The notes below the pieces were generated by a model that was not told the origin of the DNA, did no database searches, and saw only the letters and a list, made by a program, of their open reading frames with translations. This document shows, piece by piece, positions 20,392-31,507 of a stretch of 64,000 bases of DNA. Source of the stretch: Cyanophora paradoxa (taxonomy: Eukaryota; Glaucocystophyceae; Cyanophorales; Cyanophoraceae); the NCBI GenBank assembly GCA_004431415.1, contig QPMI01000408.1:806001-870000 (forward strand). Direction: 5' to 3'. How positions within the stretch are numbered: the first letter of the stretch is position 1; each line of letters opens with the position of its first letter. Position numbers and translations under genes: made by a program.

Positions 20392-22941
20392 GGTACGGCG
20401 CATCGGCCGACTCGGAGGTGGACGGCGTGGTCTCAGAGACCGTGAGGGCGAGCTTCAGGCGCTGGAGCGTGCCAGAGCTCCAGAGCTGGCGGAGGGCGTT
20501 CAACAGCGCGGCGCGCTTGTCGGGAGCCCCGCCCCACCACACGTCAGTGCCGGGCACCGACGGGGGCTGGGGCGCCTGCGGGAGGCGCGGCATAGCGAGC
20601 CACAGCAAGGTGCCGAGCGGCACCCAGCAGGCTTGCGCGAGCTCAGCGGAGTCGTCAGCGCGGGCGACGGCGTGGCCCTGCTGCGCTTCGACCTTGACAG
20701 AAAACAAGGGATTGCCATCCGAGCCCGTGGCGCGCTGGCCGACGCGCGTGCCGACAATGGAACGCGTGTCGGGAGACAGGAGAACTTCGCGCAGGAAGTC
20801 ATAGACCGCGGGCACCAGCAGGACATGGTGCGGAATCTCGGCGGCGGTTTTCGGGTCGGCCGCGACGGAGGCGGCCGGACGGCGCATCATGATATGCGAA
20901 ACCATGGCCAGCACGAAGCCGGCGAGAATGCCTGCGAGGCGCTCGCGAACAGGGACGGCTTCCCACGTGTTCGGCGGCGGGTGCGCGGGCTCCGGGGGCG
21001 CATTGCGGCCCGGGGCATGCTCGTGCTTGCGGGCATTCAAATTTTCGCGGCCAAGCGCGTAAACGCGCTGAGGGAGGCCAGCAAGGTGGCGATCAGTCTC
21101 TCCAGCGGGCGGGGAGTGCATAGCCGTGTGGGTCGGGCCGCTACAAGCCGTCGCCTCCACCGAGCCAGTCGGTTGGGCGAGGACCATCTCATGGAAGGTG
21201 CGCAGGTTTGTGAAGACATCTTGCGCGTTGCGCGACAAGGCGGGGTCGCCTGGGACGAGGGCGCGGAATCCGGCCGCCCTGTTTCTCACGGGAGAGAGGA
21301 TACCGGCGGCGCGCCCGAAGCGGCCTTCGCGGTATGCGCGCAGCTGTGCATCAAGCCGCTCGCGATTGAAATGCCCATGCGTGGCGTGCGTGCTGATGGC
21401 ACAATGGGTCCCCCGGAAGATGTGAATGAGGATTGAGTTCAGGCAAAGGTATGCCGAGAGCCAAGGGCTAGCATTCTCGCGCGAGGCGCTCGGCTGCGAG
21501 GCAAGCCAGCGCATGACGTCGTGGGGAATGCCGGCCATTGTCGGGGCATACAGGGCGCCTTGCACTGCCGCAGCCGACAGCGAAGCGGTCGCAATGGGGC
21601 CCTCGATGCCGTAAAGCATCATGCAGGCGGGTATGCCGCGGTTGTGACCGGGCACGTTCGAGAGAATCGTGGCCACGAGCGCATGGAAGGCAGAGTAAGC
21701 ATCATGCCCATCCGGGTGATAGAGGCAGCTAGCCGGCGGCACTGCTCGAGGCACGGCGTTCGGGCCGGCCGAGTCTTTGCTGGTGGCAGTGGCAGCATCC
21801 GCGACGGCCGTCGCCGCAGTCAGCGGGAGCGTCGGGAAGAACGGGAGCGCGGCCCAGTGGGACGCGTTGGTAACAACGCTCGCGAGCTGGGGCTCGGGGT
21901 CGGCTAAGAGGCGGAGGAAAGCGTTGCTCACCCTCACGCGCTCATCCTTTGCGTCGTACCAGGTCCCGGGCTCGGCTTCCGGGGCGACCTTGCCCTTTTC
22001 TTTGCGGTCGGTGACGGGCGGCGCGCTCGGGCCGGGGACGGCGTCGGCGAGCGGGGTCTGCCACTGAATGTGGGACTCAGACCGCTTCGTGCGCCCGTCA
22101 GTGTCGCTGTCGGCGTTGCCGGCGGCGACGACAGCATCGAGCGATGGGCTGGGAGGCTGCGGGGCGTCGGCGCCGGCCTCTGCATCAGCGCCAGCCGCTG
22201 CATCAGTTTGCATAGGCTCCGCGGAAGGGGCCGCGGGCGTCACGGGCGCGGGCGCGCGGAGATCAGCCATAGGAGGCTCCCAAACGCCGGCATTTGCGAG
22301 CATGGCGGCGTAAGAGGGCTGCGCGAGCCAAGAGCGAGAGTCGTCATACGCCGCCAGATCCATGACGTTGGAGCAAGGCTCGCGGTCCGACTGCTCAGCC
22401 GCGGTGTTGAGCTTCGCGGACAGATAGGGCAAGCGGGCCTCGTCATAATAAAAGGCGACGTCTTCCGGCAGCTTCTGCTGCTCGGGCGGGACATAGTCCG
22501 TATACCCGGCCTCAGGCTGGTGCGGCCAGGCGCCAACCAGCCATCGCGCATGCGAGGGCACGGGGTCGACGACAGTGAGAGGGGGGCCCTTGCCCTTCGT
22601 AGCGGGGTCGCGGTTCGCGACGTAGTACGGCGGGAGCGCGCGCACGTCCATCTGGTGGCGGTCCAAGAAGAACGTGTCCCAGTACTCGCTATTCCAGTCG
22701 TCGACGTTGGCCGGGAAGCCATGGATAGGCAGGATGCGACCGTCGCGGAGCGCGTGCAGCTCCCAGGTGGCGACGGCGCGGCGCAGTGCGGCGTAATTGG
22801 CGGGGTGCCGATCAGGCATTCGCAGCTGCGGCTCGAAAGTGTTCCAGATAGGCAGCCGCCCGCGCGCGTGCCACTGGTCGAAGCGCTTCCACGGGGGCTG
22901 GTTGAGCTTGATGGCCTTGATGCGGAACCGGTAGTCCGCGC
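20366..22941 (-). CDS. Long ORF of unknown function, 3' end cut by retrotransposon copy 1
   Basis: It is open from a likely splice acceptor (CCAG before 22941) to the retrotransposon junction at 20391/20392, with the stop supplied by the element. An internal Met at 22819 could be a separate start (817 aa). The beginning reads GADYRFRIKAI, the end of a fibronectin-III fold. It is in frame with the preceding FN3 exon across a GC-AG intron, so this may be the last exon of that gene. The rest has PPYYVANRDP and KGKGPPLTVVDP segments, an acidic Ala/Pro-rich linker around 22050-22270 and a hydrophobic region (LAGILAGFVLAMVSHIMM). No family was recognised. A separate gene or element ORF is the alternative. 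Confidence 0.55.
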
Positions 22942-22997
22942 CTGGACACGGGCGTCAGCGACATTAACGCAAGCGATCGCAAAGTCATGATCAGATC

Positions 22998-25900
22998 AGC
23001 CCAAGCGCGCCAGGCACGAGGTCGGCGACGGCCTGGGTGTAGATCTTGGGAGAGTCGGTCTTGGGCGCGTGCGTAACGCCGACGGTGGTCCAGTCGCTGT
23101 CGCTCGAGCACGGGGTCGCGCCCGCCTTGCGGCACTTCTCGAGCTGGTACGATTGTAGGACCGGAGCGCCGTACTCGTCGGCCTCGCGCCTGGCGTCGAA
23201 GTCAGCGAGCCCAACAACGTTAACGCGGCCGAAGCGCGTCAATCTACAGCTACGCGCCAGGTGACGGAGGCCTCGTCATAGAGGACGGTCTCGCCCTCGC
23301 GCTCGGAGTCGTCCACCCAGGCGACGCTCGTGATGGCGGGCGTGGTCACCCAGCGCGGGTTCTCGGCTGTGCCACTGCACTCAGAACAGGAAAACTAGTA
23401 CTGAAGCGGGTTCAAGAACGCTCACGATCGGTCTTGAAGTCGGCGAAGTCCTCGGTCTCCTTCGACCCGCAGCGCGTGTGCGCCTTGACGGTCGCCCGGT
23501 ACTTGACGACTGACCGGCGCGCATGAAAACACGAAATTCACAGGGAACGGTAGCGCGCTGCGCACAGGGGCTGAGGTCCGGCGCGTCGTAGTGGAAGGTC
23601 GTGTTGGCGAGGTCGCCCGAGTTGCGCTCCGGCAGAGTGTACTCTGTGGCCTTCACGTTGACCGTGTACTTCTCGACGCCGCCCCAGCAGCCACCATCGT
23701 CAGGCTGGTTCCAGTCGACGTCGCCAGCGCGGGACGGGTTCGTCGCGTCCTTGACCGCCGTGACGTCCAGACCGCTGGGAGAGACGGCTGCGCGCGATGT
23801 TACTCAAAGCGAGTGCCAAAGCTGTCACAGTACAAGTGTCGCCCTCGACGCACGGCCCGCGGTCTCATCGTAGGTGCGCGTCGCGGTGAACGAGTACTGA
23901 TGAGTGCCAACCACGGGCAGCTCGAACGCGTTGCTCCAGAGCTTTACGGTCAGGCGGTAGCGCTTGCCTGCGATCGCGCAAAAAACAAAAAGAGCCGAAA
24001 CGGTGAGGGGATGAAGATTCAACTCTTTTCGGCGTAAAAGCGCAAAAAGCTGACCAGGGCGGATGACGGCGTTGCTGAACCCCGTCAGCGCGGAGGCGGG
24101 GCCCCAGTGCCAGTCGGAGACAGTCGCGCAGTCGGCGGTCGCCTTGGCAGGGAGCCAGTACACGCCGCAGTCGTGGAGCCAGGCTGCAGCCAGCCGCGTC
24201 AGCTCCAGCCGTGTGCACGCACGGAACGAGCGCCCGCAAATTAAACGACAGACCCTCGTATTGCTTGATGTTGCAGCCGGAGCAGCCGTCCTCGGTGTAG
24301 TTGAGGGGCTCGGCCGCCAAAAGCGGCGCCTGCCAGGTGCCGGCCGCCTTGTAGTTCTCGCTGGAGAAGGAGAGGTCCAGGTTCGACGCGGGCTCCGGGG
24401 TCGTCGCGAACTGCTGTGCCGAGTTCGAAGGGTCGCTAATCGACGTGAGCCCGGCCTGCGCGAAAGGAAGTTAAGCTCGGGTGCTTTCAAAGTTCGCGAA
24501 AATCGTCGCACATTGTTCTTAGTCGTCACGGTCGCGCGGTAGAACTTCCACGGGTTGAGGCCTGACAGCGCGTTACAAAACAGAAAGCTTAAGTATAAGC
24601 AATCAACTTGACAAATCCTCCTCACCGTAGACGTCGATCGAACGCGCGTCGGGGCTAACGTCGTCGATGGTGGAGTAGAGCGTCGGGGCGACGCCAGTGT
24701 CGGCGGTGGACAGCTGAACCTTGAAGCTGCAATTGCAAGCGATTTCAGCGGCGGTTCTGCGAGCAGGAAACGGGAGGGCGCGCGCGCACCTCGTGACGAA
24801 ATCGCTGCCCGCGATGAAGCCCTCCGGCAGCTCCCAGGTCACTTTCGCCCCGAACGGCGAGAACGGAGTGATGACGGGCTTGTTCGTCTTGGAGGGGTTG
24901 ATGGCGGGCATGTCGTAGACCTCGCTGGCCTTCTCGCCGAACCCGACGTCGTTCTTGGCCGACACGTCGACCTGATCGCAAAAAGCAACGCGCCCCGCCG
25001 CGGTCAGCGACCCGATCACGAGAGGCAAAGCAGCAACGAGCGAAGGCACCTTATAGGAGTCGTACGGGTTCAGGTTGGTAATTTCAGTGCAGATCTTCGC
25101 CACGCCGCCCACATCTTGCGAGAAAGTATTGACCGGCCCCACTTGCGTGTCGGTCGCAGCCAGGTTGCCATCGTGGTACAGGTCCTAAGAGCGCAGATCA
25201 GAAATTCTATTTCCCGTCGGGCCGCTCCTCGACAAAACGCACGTAGTAGTAACCAGTGATGGCAGAGCCGCCGTCATCGGGCTGCGCAACATTTCAGTGC
25301 CGGGGATGCCGGCTTCGGCTTTCGAACGAGCAGTAACTAAGACGGTACTACGCACAGCGGTCCAGCAAACCTGTCACAAGAACGCATCAGCAAGAGCGAG
25401 CAGGGTAAGGAGAGGGCAGGGCGGAGGAAGGACGCACAGTGAACTTCCCGTCGGTGTCAGTGGTAGAGGAGCTCGAGCCGGCGAGGTAGTCCAGATCGCC
25501 AGGCCTATCCGGAACCGTCGCTGCGTAGAAACTCGTTAAACTCGGATTCGGAAGCTTGCAGGAGCTGCCGCTAAATAGCGCACGGTTGATGCTGTACGGG
25601 AAGGTCTCCAAGCTGTCGTTGCCCGCATTGTTCACGACGCGGACAGTAATCGAGCCCGTGCTCCCACCGCGCCCGGAGCGCGTCACCGAGCCGAGGCTGT
25701 CGGTGTCGGTTGAGATCGAGCTGCCCTAGTCCACCACGTAATAGCTGTTCGGGTCGCATTGAGCGGTGGCGTCCAAACGCGGCGGAAGCAATAATCAAAC
25801 GCACTCGATGTCGAACGACTCGTCTCCCGGGCCGCCGTCGTACGAAGGCATGACAAAGTTGATGACGACGGGCCGCTGCAGCGTGAAAGCATCGGACGTG

Positions 25901-26065
25901 CTCTGCACGATGTGGTTCGTCGCCGGCGCGACCGCCTTGCTGGGATTCACGTAGCACTGGCGGTACGTGCTGCGCCGCAGTCAGAACAAAAAGTTCGCGG
26001 CGCGGCGCAGGCGTGCACTCGAATTCCGCGTCGCTGGTCTTGCCGCCCGCGTTCGTGCAGGTCAC
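22998..26065 (-). CDS. Secreted fibronectin-III-like repeat protein, 3' exons
   Basis: This is the continuation of the gene starting at 44306. Exon-like segments carry fibronectin-III patterns. The exon at 26065 resumes with VTCTNAGGKTSDAEFEC in the phase left by the exon ending at 37485. Other segments are KPVITPFSPFGAKVTWELPE (about 24830-24900), NPWKFYRATVTTKN (about 24510-24560) and YGAPVLQSYQLEKCRKAG (about 23100-23180). The last ends VADLVPG and splices through a GC donor at about 23000 to the acceptor at 22942. Introns are short. Not every exon border could be fixed, and an in-frame TAG near 25726 probably lies in an unrecognised intron or is an error. Confidence 0.6.
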
Positions 26066-26066
26066 C

Positions 26067-26620
26067 TTTACGCCTCGCTTCATTCGAATGCAGAAGACCT
26101 AGCTATCTTACGCCTGGCACTACTTAGCTAGATGCACGGGATAGCGCATCAGGTTGGGCCCTGAGGTACGGCAGCTCAAGGCTGCTTTCCCGGGAACCAC
26201 GTATCATAATACGTTGGCGATCGACCAGGGCGGATCGCCGTATGCCATTCCGGCCTCGCCCTTGCGAGTTCCGGAACAAGAACTCTCCGGGGTAAGCGCG
26301 CTAGGCGCCTGTACCCCGGGGAGGGCCGTTGCGGGTCGAGACGGTGTACCCCGCTCGGGGTACTCCTCTCGGGGCCGTCGCGGGGCCGATCGGGGTACCC
26401 CGCTCGGGGTACACTTGATCGGGGCCGCTCTGACGCCGTACCCCTCTCCGGGTACGCGTTCGGCCTCGGGCCGCGCCTTGTGGGGCCGGTTGGGGCGAAC
26501 AGCGTACCCCGGGGAGGGGTACGCGGTTTCTTCCGGGTTCGGGATCCGAAGCCGGGTACCGCCGCCGGAGGCCGCGGGGGTGAGCGTAGCGAACGCAGCA
26601 CGAATGCAGTACCCCTACCA
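26067..26620. repeat. Terminal 554-bp split repeat of copy 2
   Basis: It matches 27587-28141. It begins TTTACGCCTCGC directly after host base 26066 and ends CCCTACCA, after which the sequence diverges. It contains the same GTACCCC/GGGGTAC hairpin ladder. The unique spacer 26621-27270 between this and the next repeat holds no recognisable gene and would be the 3' untranslated region of the element. Confidence 0.9.
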
Positions 26621-27270
26621 CGCGCATAGCGTGTCCGTCGTCCGCAGACGACCATGAGACCAAGGGGTCGTACAACATACGACAACCGAGGCTCATCAAA
26701 AACCAACAGGACTCCGAAACATGCGCGAAGTCTCCCCCCGCGCCGGGGCGGCAGACTCGAAAACCCAGCAAGTTACCGCGGGAAAAACCGCGTAACGGTC
26801 ATGCGCGCTGGACCCCGGCTCGGCACCCGCGGGTCCAGAGGAAAAACAGGGTAAAACCCAGCGGTGAAAACCCGAGATTCTCCACGAAGCCGCGCGACTG
26901 TTTCTTGGGGGCGCGCTGGACCCCGGCCCGGCACAAGTGGGTCCAGCGGACGCGCGTGGAAAACGAATGACGACCGGTACACCGAGTCTGCGCGGTTCGT
27001 GCCCGAATCTTCGACGGGACTATTGTAAATTACCACGGATCAGCTGTGCACGACCACGTCCGCGCTGGTGGCCGGCACCGAGCGGGAGTAACATCCGGAA
27101 CCGTGTGCACAGGAGACGACAAGGAACCACGTATTATAATACCCTCGGCGAACCCTGGCGCTGGTCGCCGTATGCATTGCCTTTTTTGCGCGAACTTTTC
27201 GCGGCGCCGGGGCTCGCTGGGTGGCGAGGTTCGGCGCCCCGGAAGGAAAATCGCGGGGAGGTGGGCGGGA

Positions 27271-27586
27271 GCGATTTCGCTTCGCCGCTGGTCGCTTCGT
27301 GGCCTGGAGCGGCCGCGAGCGAAGCTGGGCGTGAAGGGAAACCCCGAATCAGCGTACCCCCCGGAGCTCGGCGGCTTCAAGCCCGCCGGCTCGGCCCAAC
27401 GGCTAGCTCAGCTAGTCCCTTGCGGGACGCTCGCTGCAGCCTGCTGCTTATCCCGTGCTCGCCTCGCGCCGCTCCGCGGCTAGCGAGTCGCTCAGCTCTT
27501 TTGTGCCTGGCGCTCGGCTACGGTCTTCTTTGTTCGCATTCCGTCGGCGCAAAACTCGATTTACGCATTGAGAGCGCAAATCCCGA
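27271..27586. repeat. Internal 316-bp split repeat of copy 2
   Basis: It is identical in layout to 507-822 and 37114-37429. It directly abuts the 555-bp unit at 27587, reproducing the junction expected when element ends are joined. Confidence 0.9.
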
Positions 27587-28141
27587 TTTACGCCTCGCTT
27601 CATTCGAATGCAGAAGACCTAGCTATCTTACGCCTGGCACTACTTAGCTAGATGCACGGGATAGCGCATCAGGTTGGGCCCTGAGGTACGGCAGCTCAAG
27701 GCTGCTTTCCCGGGAACCACGTATCATAATACGTTGGCGATCGACCAGGGCGGATCGCCGTATGCCATTCCGGCCTCGCCCTTGCGAGTTCCGGAACAAG
27801 AACTCTCCGGGGTAAGCGCGCTAGGCGCCTGTACCCCGGGGAGGGCCGTTGCGGGTCGAGACGGTGTACCCCGCTCGGGGTACTCCTCTCGGGCCGTCGC
27901 GGGGCCGATCGGGGTACCCCGCTCGGGGGTACACTTGATCGGGGCCGCTCTGACGCCGTACCCCTCTCCGGGGTACGCGTTCGGCCTCGGGCCGCGCCTT
28001 GTGGGGCCGGTTGGGGCGAACAGCGTACCCCGGGAGGGGTACGCGGTTTCTTCCGGGTTCGGGGATCCGAAGCCGGGTACCGCCGCCGGAGGCCGCGGGG
28101 GTGAGCGTAGCGAACGCAGCACGAATGCAGTACCCCTACCA
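27587..28141. repeat. Internal 555-bp split repeat of copy 2
   Basis: It is a copy of 26067-26620 and of 823-1381. Length differences between the three copies are single G or C bases inside GTACCCC/GGGGTAC runs. Confidence 0.9.
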
Positions 28142-28370
28142 AACAAGAGTCAGGTCACAGCCAGCCAGAATAGCATACATTGCACCAAGCATAAAACGCT
28201 GGAGCGGCCGGGGGGAAAAGAGCGGGGCCCTTTATGAGCCCCCTTCCCCTCCGGCTCCGCATCCCCGCTCCTATCCTTCCCCGCCCGCGCACCGCGCGGG
28301 CCCTCGCGTGTCATTCTCGATTGCCAGTACGGCTAACCGTGAATGCATTTTTACACGCTACAACGCCGGG

Positions 28371-29400
28371 CTAAAAGCCGAGGTCGGCGAGGTCGGAGGA
28401 GAGGAGGAACAGGTAATCCTCGATGTACCCCTGGGGAACCGAGGAGTACAGGGCCCAACGACCGTGACGGCGGATCCAGGTCGCCGGCAGGCCGCGGCGG
28501 GCCGCAGCCGTGGCGCCGCCGCGGCGGAGGCTGTGCCCGGAGAAGTCCGCGGGGTCGTGGCCGACCGCGCCGGCCACCTCCTTCACCAGGCGCCGTAGGA
28601 AGCCGGCGGTGACCGCGGTCGACGGGTCGGAGAGACGCGGGAATAGTGGGGCCGTGGCCGGGGCGTCGGCCCGGTTCTCGCTCAGGTGGGACGCGAGCAG
28701 TCGCACGGGGCAGGACGGACTGTGGCGGGCGGGCGTCAGGTAGACGACGGCGCCGCGTGCCTCCTGGTCGGTCTTCGAGCGCCGAACGTGCAGGGCGATG
28801 CGAGGGGACGGTTCCGTCTCGCACGTGACGTCGCCCATTCGAAGGGCGACGAGCTCTGCGCCTCGCAGGAACCCGGCGATGCCGACGGCGAGCAGCGCGG
28901 CGTCGCGGAGTCGCTGCGCCGGGGCGCGGTTGCCGAAGGAGGAGGTGGCGAACCAGGCCCGGACGTCGCCGGGCAGGAGCGCGCGGCGCTGCTGGACGGG
29001 TCGGCCCAGGCGGCGCTTCATGCCGCGCCAGGCCGTCTGGTACATGAACGAGCGCGGCTGGGCGGGGTCCACCAGGCCCCGCAGCTTGAGCTCGCGCCAG
29101 ATGTGGGCCGCCAGGCCGCCGATGGTGCTCGGGGCGAGGTCTGCCCCCGCCGTGCGGCGGCGGCTGGCGGTCGCATCGGCCAGAAAGAGGAGGACGGAGC
29201 GCTCGGCCGCCGGCGCCAGGTCGTGGCGGGCGGTGAACGCGAAGTACCGGCGCGCCGCACGCCGCTGCCCCGCCGTGGTGCGGGGCGCGAAAGCGGCCCC
29301 CTGCCAGTCGGCGAGCTCCTCCGCCGCCACGTTCGGCTCTACGACCAGAAGGTCAGCTCGAGCGGCCACGGGGACGAGCCCAGGCCTATGCTCCCGGAGA
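28371..29400 (-). CDS. Tyrosine recombinase of retrotransposon copy 2
   Basis: The catalytic region is uninterrupted. It has an Arg region FLRGAELVALRMG, SKTDQEARG (the beta-strand Lys region), HSLRRGGAT with the H-x-x-R pair, HGRW, and Tyr residues in WALYSSVPQGY as nucleophile candidates. The upstream part (AAEELADWQGAAFAPRT to FLADATASRRR) fits the helical core-binding domain. In this copy the frame is fused with the RNase H ORF through two one-base deletions relative to copy 1. In copy 1 the two ORFs overlap in different frames, which is more likely the native state. The first residues are therefore uncertain. Confidence 0.82.
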
Positions 29401-31404
29401 AGAAGACATGGGGGGGAAGGTCGGCGAGCGGGGCGACGGAGGCGCCGCGGGCGCGAAGGTCCCCAGCGCGACCGACCAGGTCGTGCTGGGCTGGACGGGG
29501 AGGAGGAGGCCGAGGGGGCCGAGGCCGGGCGATCGCGGAGCGAGGCGATCAGCGCCGGGCGGAGGCGAGAGTCGACCGTCAGGACGGTCGGCTCCGCGGG
29601 GCGGAAGTCGCCCAACCAGAGGTCGTCCTCGAAGGCGACGTGGTGGTGGGCGGCCGCGCGCTGACCGAGGAGGCGTCGGCACCGCTCGAGGAGGGAGCGG
29701 TTCAGAGCCGGGGCGCGGGCGCCGTCGCGCGAGCCGCGGTCGGCGAAGACGTTGGCCTCGCCCGGCAGGTGCCGGGCGGTGATGGACACGCCGAGGGCCG
29801 CGCAGCGGTGCCAGAGGCGGACGCTCAGGTCGAAGAGGCGGGCGGAGCCGCCCCCGCGCGCCACGGCGGCGACCGCCGAGCGGTTGTCGCAGCGGATGAG
29901 GACGTGCGCGCCCGCGGGGAGCAGGGGGAACAGGTCGTCCGCTGCGGCGACGATGGCGCGGAGCTCGCGCTCGTTGCTGCTCGTGTCGCCGGCCTTCATG
30001 GGGCCGTCGGAGGCGCGCAGGGACGCCGGGAACGTGCCGAACACGGACCACGCCTCGCGCTGGCGCGTGGCGCCGGCGTCGAAGGACACCGCCTTGTCAA
30101 GGAAGGCGGCGTAGCCGTAGCCGGAGGCGTCGGTGAACAGCCGGTAGAAGGACCGCGGCGTCCAGATCGGGTGCTCCGGGGCGAGCCGCGGCGGAGGGCG
30201 GCGCGCAGCCACTCGAGGCACTCGCGCGCGGGGCCCTCGATCGTGACCAGCGACTCGTTGAACGGGTCGGCGAGCGCGTCCGCGGTCGACATGAGGCCGA
30301 ACAGGGGCCGGGTCATGAGGCGGACCGCGGGGAAGGCCATGCGGAGGGCGATGAGGGAGCCGGCGAGCTTCTGGAGCCGGCGGGCCGAGACGGAGGGCTG
30401 GTCGAGCGCCTCGTCGACGCGCGCGAGGGTTTTTGCGACCTTTTTCGCGGTGACCGCGAAAACGCCGGACTCGGGGCGCACGTCGATCACGATGCCCAGG
30501 TACTCCGTGAGCTGGGTCGGCGTGAAGTCCGATTTCTCGGAGAACGTGATGCCGAGGTCGGGCGCGATCGCCCGCAGGTGCATCGACACGAGCTCCGCGA
30601 TTTCGCGGGACGGGCAGATGAACAGCCCGTCGTCGATGTACGTGCAGAGCTTGACCCCGAGGGCGGCCCAGTACTTCGCGAACGCGCGCGTGAACTTCGT
30701 GAACGCGAAGCACGCGATGTTCACGCCGAAGCAGAGCGCCTGGTAGACGTACAGGACGCCTCGCCACTCGAAAGAGAGCAGGCGCTGCGTGCTCGGCTCG
30801 AGGGCGATGTGGTAATAGCCCTTTTGAGGTCGAACTTCACGAGCCAGCAGCCGGGCGTGAGGTACGACGCAACCTCGTCGAGCGTCTGGTACCGGAAGGT
30901 CGGCAGCCGGATGAACGGGTTCACCGGCGTCGCGTCGAGGCAGAGGCGGAATTTGTCCGGGCCGGCCTTGTCGACCACGAGGAGCGAGGCCCGGTGCCGG
31001 ATCAGGCGGATGTCCTCCTCGGTCGCGACGCGCGTGACGCCGAGGGCGAGCATGCTCGCGGCCTCGCGGTCGACGAACGCGGTGTGCTCCGGCGTGCGGT
31101 AGCACGAGTGGCGCGGCCCTTCGGGACGGATCCGGGGTAGGTCCAGCGGGGACGCGACCGGCATGCCGTTCAGGGTCTGGAGCGGCAGGCGCAGCCCCTT
31201 GCTAATCACGATGCCCACCCAGGACGGCAACTGCGTGCCGGCGCGGCGGAAGAAGGCGCGCCAGTTGTGCGCGTGGTCCTGGAGCTGCCCCGCTCGGAAA
31301 CGAGCCGCGGCGCCCGCGAAATCGTACGGCCCCGGGTCCCCGTGCGCCGCCACCAGGCGGCGCAAGCGCTCGAACGGATCGGGGGTGGAAATGCCTGGTG
31401 GCAT
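29339..31404 (-). pseudogene. Reverse transcriptase-RNase H of retrotransposon copy 2
   Basis: It has the same domains as in copy 1: RT palm with the YIDD catalytic box near 30625-30640, connection, then RNase H with the DASGYGYA and RCDNRSA segments. One T is missing from the run near 30823 relative to copy 1, which breaks RT between DLK and GYYHI. One G is missing near 30181, and two more single-base losses lie near 29461 and 29516. Each copy is broken where the other is intact, so an intact family consensus exists in the genome or the breaks are errors. Confidence 0.82.
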
Positions 31405-31507
31405 TGTACACGCGGGTACACGACGGGGGAACGGGCTCGCAGGCCCGGGAGCGGCTGGGGGCGACGCGGGGATCGACGGGGGAGCCGCGGACGGAGGGGC
31501 GGGCGGG

